Shown here one piece after another: positions 57,919 through 64,000 of a DNA stretch of 64,000 bases (the stretch's first letter is position 1; every line of letters begins with the position of its first letter). The stretch spans positions 1-64,000 of the forward strand of contig CAWGAE010000011.1 of the NCBI GenBank assembly GCA_963820395.1. The letters run 5' to 3'. The notes under the pieces were generated by a model that saw nothing but the letters and a program-made list of their open reading frames with translations, had not been told where the DNA came from and made no database searches. This stretch comes from DATFVJ01 sp963820395 (lineage in GTDB: Bacteria > Actinomycetota > Actinomycetes > Streptosporangiales > Streptosporangiaceae). The position numbers were made by a program, and so were the translations under genes.

Positions 57919-58214
57919 CCGACAATTCTTAGACGTTCGTGGGCGGTCGGGCCGTGACCGGTTGCACCCCAGGTCAGCGGGGTTGTCGGTCTATCCGTGA
58001 GTGACCGTGAGTCCACGTTGATGACCGTCTGTACGGGCATGCCACGGGCGCGCGTCCGGATCACGTGGTGGAGCTGAACCCGTGCTTTTACTTGACGTCC
58101 CTTCTACATTCCCGCTACGGCGCACCGCTGGAGATCAGACCATGCCACAGTGCCGGTAAGGCCGCGCCACGGGCGATCGGTGACACGCACCTTCCCGCCT
58201 ACACGTACGTGGAC
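57919..58214. other. intergenic stretch
   Basis: No gene or repeat can be supported between the HNH gene and the direct repeats. Confidence 0.4.
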
Positions 58215-58285
58215 GATCACAGAATTGCTCAAGGTTGAGCGGATAGCGATCACGTAATTGCTCACCTCGATCACGTAATTGCTCA
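58215..58285. repeat. three direct copies of a 17-bp motif
   Basis: GATCACAGAATTGCTCA occurs once and GATCACGTAATTGCTCA twice, at start-to-start distances of 33 and 21 bases. The first base pairs are well conserved and the copies differ by two bases only. Multiple repeats of this size are typical of the ends of IS21-family elements, and an IS21-type gene start follows 84 bases later. Their orientation, however, is the one expected for a right end. Confidence 0.85.
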
Positions 58286-58368
58286 TGGGCATGACGTGTG
58301 CGTGTCAGGGTGGAGCTGGCCATCGTGCAGGAGCAACCTTCTCCCCGTCTCGGAAGGACGGGGGGCCG

Positions 58369-58440
58369 ATGGCAAGGAGAGCTTTCGACGTGATCGACAT
58401 TGGTGAGATTTTGGTCCACTGGCATGCGGGCCGGTCGAAG
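58369..58440 (+). pseudogene. N-terminal fragment of an IS21-family transposase (IstA)
   Basis: The start MARRAFDVIDIGEILVHWHA followed by GRSKK matches the helix-turn-helix beginning of IstA. After that the sequence changes to an unrelated frame, so only about 25 codons survive. The ATG has an upstream GGAAGGACGGGG that would serve as ribosome site. Confidence 0.7.
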
Positions 58441-59492
58441 AAGCTCTGGCCAACCTGGAACCGGGTTGCCGGCTACTCGGCCTCTTTGGCCAGGACCGTC
58501 CGCATTTTCAGGCGTGGCATAGCCCAAGCCGTCGCAAGCCGTCGCAAGCCGTCGCAAGATATAAGAGCGTCCCGCGCTGTCACCGATCGCCGCCGCTTGC
58601 CGTTGGTCGTTGCTGTTGCAGTCACCACTAGGCCCGAGGACCGGAAGAGGCGCGGCAGAGCTACGCATTACGAGGGTGTTCCCGTGCGTTGCTCGCAGGT
58701 TCAACGCCCGCATTTGCTTCAGATTCAGAGGGTGCCTCCCTTGATCATGGTTTCCGCTGTTGGACCCCAAGATCACTCGGCGTGTCGCGCCAGCCGGAAA
58801 GCCCTCCTCGCCCCGTCTCCCCACCTGGCACCGCTAGCCCCCGGATGCCCGCTCGCCGTCAGCCCGCGGCCTCGGAAACTGCGAAAGCCGAGAAAGCCAT
58901 CGGACCCAGGAATACTCTCCGAATTCCTCCCGGCTCAACCGGGAATACAACGGGGCGCCTCGCGGCGCAGCCATGTCCTTGCGCACGTCGATCCCGGCGA
59001 CCCGCTCGTCCATCACTCTCATCAGCTTGTCCGCCTCCTGCAACGGCTCATCTCGCACCACGGGGAAGACGCGCCGCCCGCCGGAGCCCCAAGATCAGTA
59101 CAGGAGACTCACACACACGCGCACGCAGCAACAACGGGGGGTACCCGGCACGGGGCTCCAGCATCAGACTTTTCAACGGCCTCAAGCGGACCAAAGCGAA
59201 CCGGTGACGGCAGGCAGCACGCCGCATCAAGCATGGCCGCTCCGCACGACCCCGTCAGCTAATCCGCCACGCAAGCCCGCAACCACCCCAGCCACCGCGG
59301 ACCCAGCGCCAAGCGGAGCTTCAGGGCCCAGTTTCGTCCCCACGGGAGCGCTGCGCAGCGGCGCATGTATCCTCTTTTCAGGATTAAGGATGGCCATCTA
59401 CCGGGGTCCATGACCGGCCATCTGTCCTGCTCGTGAACCCTGCTGGCCATATGCGGACGTTCCTGGACGTTGATGAATGAGACCCAAACTGA
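58441..59492. other. eroded stretch with a possible IS110 N-terminal fragment
   Basis: A long plus-strand frame is open but not protein-like; it includes three copies of the 10-base unit AAGCCGTCGC at 58526-58555. On the minus strand near 58930-59000 the words DERVAGIDVRKDMA resemble the first strand of IS110 transposases (catalytic Asp). Nothing else is recognisable in this kilobase. Confidence 0.35.
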
Positions 59493-60520
59493 GACCGCCG
59501 CCATGGCAAGGCTGGGCCTGAGGACAGCCCGTACAATCCATGGGCGGCTACAGCGCTGGCCGAACGCGGCTGGCGCGTGTTCCCCTGCCAGCCCGGCGGC
59601 TATCGCCCCGCGCTGCGTGAGGACTGGGAGCACCGCGCCACCACCGACACCGCCCGCATCGCCTGGTGCTGGGCAACCGGCCCGTACAACATCGGCGTCG
59701 CCTGCGGACCCTCGCACCTGGTGATCATCGACCTGGACACCCCCAAGCCCGGCCAGCCCAAACCCGCCGACTGGGCACACGCCACGGGCGTCAACGACGG
59801 CGCCGACGTGCTCGCCGCCCTGTGCGAACCCTACGGCCAGCCGTGGCCATCGGAGACGTTCACCGCCGCCACCCCGGGCGGCGGAATGCACCTGCTGTAC
59901 TTCACCGCCCCGCCCGGCACCCAGCTCCGCACCACCGCCGGGCGGCTGGGCTGGCTCATCGACGCCCGCGCGACCGGCGGCTACGTGCTCGCCCCCGGCT
60001 CGCTCATCGGCGGCAACCCGTACACGGTCATCAATCCCGACCCGCCCGAACCGCTGCCCGGATGGCTCGCCGACCGGCTCACCGCCGACCCCGCACCGCC
60101 CGAGTGTCCAGCGCCGGAAGTTCGCCGAATATTTCTAGCAGGGACTTCGCCCGATTGTAAGGTCTTTACCGGTGCGGATGATCTCTGATTTATGTGAATG
60201 ATTTTAGGCGCGGGACACGAGGTGACCGGCACCGCACTCGCCGACACCATTGACGCGCCGCACGCGACCGGATACGCGCTGGCCGCGCTCCGCGGCGAGG
60301 TAGACCGCGTGCTCGCCGCCAGCGAAGGAACCCGCAACGACAGGCTGACACCGCCGCGTTCGCGCTAGGCCAGCTCACCGGAGCCGGAATCCTGCCCGCC
60401 AAGCTCGTCGCCTACGACGCGCTGATGACCGCCGCCCGCACGATCGGGCTGCCACCTCGTGAGGCATCCCGCACCATCGGCTCCGGACTCGGCTCCGGCG
60501 CCCGCCAGAACGCCGCATGA
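59493..60520 (+). pseudogene. primase-polymerase (prim-pol) replication protein of an actinomycete integrative element
   Basis: The prim-pol domain reads ALAERGWRVFPCQPGG, the metal-binding Asp pair in LVIIDLDTPK, and the conserved TPGGGMHLLYF. A second part, ATGYALAALRGEVDRVLAAS and GTRNDRL, then AAFALGQLTGAGILPAKLV to GLGSGARQNAA, is the usual C-terminus. The frame is broken at the N-terminus, where no start fits, by an AT-rich insert of about 90 bases near 60115-60207, and by a missing base or so near 60345. Such proteins replicate AICE-type integrative elements, which use tRNA attachment sites, in line with the tRNA relics nearby. Confidence 0.85.
60115..60207. other. AT-rich insert within the prim-pol gene
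   Basis: About 90 bases with much lower GC content (for example GATTTATGTGAATGATTTTA) separate the prim-pol domain from its C-terminal part. The flanks read as prim-pol coding sequence. The exact edges and any target duplication are unclear to me. Confidence 0.6.
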
Positions 60521-60651
60521 CCACCGCCGCTAACCTCACGCCGCAACTGGCAGTCCAGGCGCGCGAATCGGACGCCGCCGCCCTGGCCCGGCTGGCCAGT
60601 CAGCCCGGCACCATCTACCTGTTAGGCCGACGTCGGCCTAACAGGTATTAG
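60517..60651 (+). pseudogene. truncated gene downstream of prim-pol
   Basis: An ATG overlapping the prim-pol stop (ATGA) opens a 44-codon frame (MTTAANLTPQLAVQARESDA then AALARLASQPG) that runs into a palindrome and stops. It is probably the beginning of the next gene of the element, cut off by the sequence that starts with the palindrome. The family cannot be named. Confidence 0.5.
60616..60647. repeat. perfect 32-bp palindrome
   Basis: The half-site TACCTGTTAGGCCGAC is followed directly by its exact reverse complement. Part of it (TTAGGCCGACGTCG) is repeated once more immediately downstream. It lies exactly where the prim-pol downstream gene is cut, so it looks like the end or junction of an integrated or rearranged element. 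Confidence 0.9.
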
Positions 60652-61155
60652 GCCGACGTCGCGGTTATGCCGATCGACTCGGCGGGACGCCCGTGTGCCG
60701 CGTTGATCGTGCCGCGTCATCGGCATAACAAGCGCCTTCGCGTCGGCCCGAGCTCCGATGCGACTACCGCACTTTCGGCGCGGAGCAGGACGCTCGTCCA
60801 CCCCAGATGCACGCGATGGCGCAAAGGCGGGAGCGGCACTCGAGAACCGCCGCAGCCAGTCCGATCGACATGTTTCGCAGCGGACCAGAGCTGGACCGGG
60901 CAGAGCGTCCCGCCAGCTGGCGAGCGTCCGTTTAGCGCCCCTGTCCCGGGACACATCACCGGGCGGGGTATGCGGGAATCAGTGGCTCCCGCGGCCGGGA
61001 GAGGCTCCTTCGAGGCGCCGCCGAGCCCGGTCGTGGTTCCCCTACGCGACGGTCTCGGAGCTAGATGAGTGATTTCATGTCGAGAAGCTCTGACCGGCTC
61101 CGCTCACCAGGTGAATAGCCACGACAGGCGCGGCCCACGACACCAGGAGACCATC
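60652..61155. other. gene-free stretch with an inverted repeat
   Basis: GTTATGCCGAT (60664) and its reverse complement ATCGGCATAAC (around 60719) frame about 45 bases and may be recombination-site arms belonging to the palindromic region. No gene can be supported; the right end should hold the promoter of the YCII/sigma operon. Confidence 0.4.
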
Positions 61156-61566
61156 ATGCCGAAGTACCTGCTCCTCAAGCACTACCGCGGCGGCCCGGAG
61201 CCGCACCGTGCCGTGCCCCCGATGGACCAGTGGGCCCCCGAGGACGTGCAGGCGCACATGGCCTTCCTCAAGCACGTCAGCGAACTGCTCGAGGAGAACG
61301 GCGAGTACGTCGACGCGCAGGCGCTCACGCCGGCGCGCACCTGGGTGCGCTACAGCGGCCCGGACGCCGCGCCAGTCACTACCGACGGCCCGCTGCCCGA
61401 GACCAGTGATCTGGTGGCGGGCTGGTACATGATCGACGTCGAGTCGCACGAGCGCGCGGTCGAGCTCGCGGCCTACGTCTCCTCCGAGCCCGGCCCGGGC
61501 GGGGAGCCGCTGTACGAGTGGATCGACGTCCGGGAGGTCATGTCCGAGGCGCCGTCGGACGACTGA
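61156..61566 (+). CDS. YCII-related (DGPF-type) protein
   Basis: The 136-residue protein is a YCII-domain protein of the kind that is paired with ECF42-type sigma factors: MPKYLLLKHYRGGPEPH at the start, HMAFLKHVSELLEENGEYVD, and TTDGPLPETSDLVAGWYMID, where DGPL replaces the common DGPF. The stop is six bases before the sigma gene. Such proteins are often described as regulators or partners of the sigma factor, but their mode of action is not established. Confidence 0.9.
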   Translation: MPKYLLLKHYRGGPEPHRAVPPMDQWAPEDVQAHMAFLKHVSELLEENGEYVDAQALTPARTWVRYSGPDAAPVTTDGPLPETSDLVAGWYMIDVESHERAVELAAYVSSEPGPGGEPLYEWIDVREVMSEAPSDD

Positions 61567-61572
61567 CCCGGC

Positions 61573-62808
61573 GTGATCGACAAGCCGACGCGACGGCTGG
61601 ACGAGTGCGCGCTGCGCGCCCTCGCCCCGCGGGTGCTCGCAGGGCTGGTCCGGCGGGGCGAGGACTTCGATGCCGCCGAGGACGCGCTGCAGGAGGCGCT
61701 GCTGGAGGCGCTGCGGGTGTGGCCCGAGCATCCGCCGCGCGACCCGCGCGCGTGGCTCCCGACGGTGGCGACCCGGCGGCTCGTCGACGCCCGCCGCAGC
61801 GAGGTCGCCCGTCACCGCCGCGAGAAGCAGACGTACGCCGAGCCGCGGCCCGCCGCCACCGAGGAGGGCGACGACACCCTCTTCCTGCTGTTCTGCTGCT
61901 GCCACCCCGACCTCGCGCCCGCCTCCCAGGTGGCGCTGACCCTGCGCGCGGTCGGCGGCCTCACCACCCGGGAGATCGCCGACGCCTTCTACGTCCCGGA
62001 GGCGACGATGGCGCAGCGGATCAGCCGGGCCAAGCGTGCCCTGCGGGGGCGCCGCCTGGACCAGCCCGGCGACCTCGCCGTCGTGCTGCGCGTGCTATAC
62101 CTCGTCTACACGGTCGGCCACGCGGGCCGGGTGGACCTGGCCGGCGAGGCGATCCGGCTCGCCCGCCAGCTCACCCTCGCCACCGAGGAGCCGGGGGCGC
62201 GCGGGCTACTCGCGCTGATGCTCCTCAACCACGCGCGCCTGCCGGCGCGACTCGACTCAGAGGGTCGCATCGTCACGCTCGACCGGCAGGACCGCGGCCT
62301 GTGGGACACCCGCGAGATCGCCGAGGGCGTGCGCGTCCTGCAGTCGGCGCTGGCCATGCAGACGGAGGAACGGCGCCCCGGCCGCTACCAGGTCGAGGCC
62401 GCCATCGCCGCCCTGCACGACGACGCGGCAAGCGCCGAGGAGACCGACTGGCCGCAGATCCTCGCCTGGTACGACGACCTCGTCGCCCTCACCGACGACC
62501 CGGTGCGCCAGGACCCCGCCGCCGTACTCGGCCGCGCGGTCGCGGTCGGCCAGGTCCTCGGCGCCGCCGCCGGGCTGCGCGAGACCGACCGGCTGCGCGA
62601 CGTGCTCGGCGAGCGGCCCCGCTGGCACGCCGTCCGCGGCCACCTGCACGAGCTCAGCGGCGACCTGCCCGCCGCTGCCACGGCCTACGCCGCGGCCGCC
62701 CGCCGGGCCACGGGCGTCGCCGAGCGCGACCACCTGGTCCGCCAGGCCGCCCGCGCGCGGGCCGCCGATCTATGTAGGAACAGTCGTCTCACTGAGCGTC
62801 CTCCATAG
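61573..62808 (+). CDS. RNA polymerase ECF sigma factor with C-terminal extension (ECF42 type)
   Basis: The 411-residue protein has region 2 (EDFDAAEDALQEALLEALRV then DPRAWLPTVATRRLVDARRS) and region 4 (LTTREIADAFYVPEATMAQR then ISRAKRALRG), followed by a long helical TPR-like extension of about 200 residues. This is the ECF42 architecture, which has no anti-sigma factor and is paired with YCII-type proteins. The GTG start and six-base gap indicate co-translation with the upstream gene. The C-terminus ends slightly differently from what I expect (DLCRNSRLTERPP), so the last residues may have been altered by a rearrangement. Confidence 0.92.
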   Translation: MIDKPTRRLDECALRALAPRVLAGLVRRGEDFDAAEDALQEALLEALRVWPEHPPRDPRAWLPTVATRRLVDARRSEVARHRREKQTYAEPRPAATEEGDDTLFLLFCCCHPDLAPASQVALTLRAVGGLTTREIADAFYVPEATMAQRISRAKRALRGRRLDQPGDLAVVLRVLYLVYTVGHAGRVDLAGEAIRLARQLTLATEEPGARGLLALMLLNHARLPARLDSEGRIVTLDRQDRGLWDTREIAEGVRVLQSALAMQTEERRPGRYQVEAAIAALHDDAASAEETDWPQILAWYDDLVALTDDPVRQDPAAVLGRAVAVGQVLGAAAGLRETDRLRDVLGERPRWHAVRGHLHELSGDLPAAATAYAAAARRATGVAERDHLVRQAARARAADLCRNSRLTERPP

Positions 62809-62946
62809 GCTCGCGTACCCAGCTATGACCCGATTGAGCCGAGCAACTCATCGCTGGTCTCTTCAGATGGGCGGCGCGTTCCCACCAGCCGATCGGCAAC
62901 CGAGAGACGCTGTAGCTGGGGCCGTCGTGTTGCTACCGTCGAGCGC

Positions 62947-63102
62947 ATGACGATCCAACGCATGGAGCACGTGGGCATGGTGGTCGACGACCTCGCGGCC
63001 GCGACGGCGTTCTCGTCGAGCTCGGACTCAAGCCCGCAGGGCGAGGGGCCGGTCGAGGGCGGTTGGGTGGACCGCGTGGTGGGGATCCCTGACGGTCGGT
63101 GA
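62947..63102 (+). pseudogene. VOC-family (glyoxalase-like) N-terminal fragment
   Basis: MTIQRMEHVGMVVDDLAAAT is the usual start of a VOC protein with a metal-binding His. A frameshift follows near 63017 (FSSSS instead of VELGL), and after VEGGWVDRVVGIPD the sequence passes into a Tn3-type transposase. The gene was interrupted by that element and then eroded. Confidence 0.8.
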
Positions 63103-63603
63103 GGTCCGCGGCTATGACCTGATCCGGATGCTGTCCCGCGACGGGAAGCGCACCGGGCTAGGCGACGCCTTTGCCTACTATGGGCGGATCTTCAAGACGC
63201 TGCACCTGCTGCAGTTCGTCTCGGGCAACGGGTACCGGCGGCTGATCGGCGCCCAGTTCAACGTGACCGAGGCCCGCCACCGCATCGCCCGGAAGATCTT
63301 CTTCGGGCAGCGCGGCGAGCTGCACCAGCACTACCGCGAGGGAATGGAAGACCAGCTCGGCGCGCTCGGCCTCGCGCTCAACGCCGTGGTGCTGTTCAAT
63401 ACCGTGAACATCAATGCGGCCGTCAAGCACCTGGCCGCCAGCGGCTTCCCGGTCACCGACGACCTGGTCGCCCGGCTGTCCTCACTCCAGTACGACCACA
63501 TCAACTTCCTCGGGCGGTACGCGTTCACCGTCACCCGGCCCCGGGCACGCGCCCGCTGCGCGACCCCAACTCGCCCGAGGAGACAGACCACAGGGCGGCC
63601 TGA
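63086..63603 (+). pseudogene. C-terminal fragment of a Tn3-family transposase
   Basis: The frame matches the end of Tn3-type TnpA: TVGEVRGYDLIRMLSRDGKR, DAFAYYGRIFKTLHLLQFVS, QRGELHQHYREGMEDQLGAL and LNAVVLFNTVNINAAVKHLA, with the final catalytic glutamate in this part. After LGRYAFTVTRP one base is off and the natural ending LRPLRDPNSPEE follows in the next frame. Only about 170 of the roughly 1000 residues remain. Confidence 0.9.
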
Positions 63604-63619
63604 CCATCCTCCTCGGCAT

Positions 63620-63895
63620 CTGGGGTATTCCGAGGCGGGTGTCAGGAGCCATCTGGTGCTCCTCGGGGACTTGAGCAGCTGGCTGGAAGGTGAGGGGCTG
63701 GCCCCGGCTGTGCTGACAGCAGGCCAGATGGCACGGTTTCTCAGGCAGATCAACGCCCTCACCAGCGCCGACTTCAAGCAGATCACCCTGGACCGGCCCG
63801 GCCGCCACAACAAGCCCAAGGTGGCCGAGTCCGCCGGCGTCCACCTCACCAGCTACCCGGGCACCGTCCGCCAGCTGGTCGTCACCGGCCTGGTG
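63620..63895 (+). pseudogene. mosaic of integrase and transposase fragments
   Basis: The first part, EAGVRSHLVLLGDLSSWLEG and LTAGQMARFLR, resembles the N-terminal core-binding domain of tyrosine recombinases. The second, DRPGRHNKPKVAESAGVHLT and SYPGTVRQLVVTGLVG, resembles a DDE transposase around its catalytic strand. Each is only a fragment, joined in one open frame by chance. Confidence 0.5.
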
Positions 63896-63957
63896 GGGTG
63901 CCCCGAGCTTTCCGGATCAGGATCCATTAGGGTCTTACCGGAAAGGACGGGGAACGG

Positions 63958-64000
63958 GTGACGGGGAAAAGCAAGAAATATACGCCCGAATTCCGCGAAG
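63958..64000 (+). CDS. start of a transposase gene (IS3/helix-turn-helix type), cut by the window end
   Basis: A GTG with an upstream GGAAAGGACGGGG opens VTGKSKKYTPEFRE, the usual beginning of the small helix-turn-helix transposase protein (OrfA) of IS3-family elements. Only 14 codons are in the window, so intactness cannot be judged. Confidence 0.6.
   Translation, partial: MTGKSKKYTPEFRE

Noticed and set aside
58215..58285. Short CRISPR or iteron array
   Set aside because: Only three copies with unequal short spacing; IS21-type terminal repeats explain it better, and no replication initiator is adjacent.
58279..59262. 327-codon plus-strand gene
   Set aside because: Only about 25 codons match IstA; the rest has no protein-like character and contains simple repeats.
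63128..63961. 277-codon gene
   Set aside because: It chains a Tn3 fragment, an integrase fragment and a transposase fragment in one chance frame.

Overview
The window is high-GC DNA with actinobacterial hallmarks: a complete ethylmalonyl-CoA pathway operon, an F420-type quinone reductase, a mycothiol-type maleylpyruvate isomerase remnant, an ECF42-type sigma factor with its YCII partner, a DUF2332 protein and actinomycete-type integrative-element genes. I place it in the Actinomycetota, probably a soil actinomycete with an IS-rich genome; I cannot name a genus from sequence alone.

Layout. (1) 0.5-9.6 kb is well-preserved metabolism: ccr-ecm-mcl1-mch-mcd in one direction, then a DUF2332 gene and a thiolase. 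Together they carry out acetyl-CoA assimilation: crotonyl-CoA is reductively carboxylated, rearranged, oxidised, hydrated and cleaved to glyoxylate and propionyl-CoA. The thiolase could supply acetoacetyl-CoA. (2) 9.6-20.2 kb is a loose set of single genes (SRPBCC protein, serine hydrolase, DUF1269, DUF5996, DUF2079 membrane protein, MBL hydrolase) mixed with truncated genes, a perfect 18-copy 15-bp repeat and a gene with an internal 147-bp duplication. (3) 20.5-26 kb is a small oxidative cluster: TetR regulator, cytochrome P450, 3Fe-4S ferredoxin and an FAD-linked (BBE) oxidase, plus a second, broken BBE oxidase. (4) 26.2-34.5 kb is a mobile-element graveyard with a carboxyltransferase/Mut7-C fusion, IS110 debris, and an IS1634-type transposase gene into which both an intact IS66-type element and a 244-bp MITE-like element have inserted. 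(5) 35.2-46 kb carries an arylsulfatase and a peptide-type ABC importer (substrate-binding protein, two permeases, one double ATPase). The binding-protein gene is split by an IS4-type fragment. (6) 47-52.4 kb has a chimeric Tat alpha/beta hydrolase, a decayed NB-ARC/TPR gene and an acetyl-CoA hydrolase/transferase-family gene. (7) 52.7-60.7 kb looks like the remains of integrative elements: two 3' tRNA fragments flank a decayed coiled-coil/tyrosine-recombinase module, followed by a membrane-anchored HNH protein, IS21-type debris and a broken primase-polymerase gene ending next to a perfect 32-bp palindrome. (8) 61.1-64 kb has the YCII/ECF sigma pair, then fragments of a VOC protein, a Tn3-family transposase, an integrase and other transposases.

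The most informative structures are the nested insertions. Removing the IS66 element, the MITE-like element or the IS4 fragment in silico, each with one copy of its flanking repeat, restores an open reading frame, so three separate insertion events can be read directly. I did not find a convincing new defence or biosynthetic system. The best candidates for undescribed features are the MITE-like element, the palindromic 60.6-kb site, the paired stem-loop repeat at 10.6/13.65 kb and the two gene fusions.

All family names rest on recognising motifs by eye. No database search was run.
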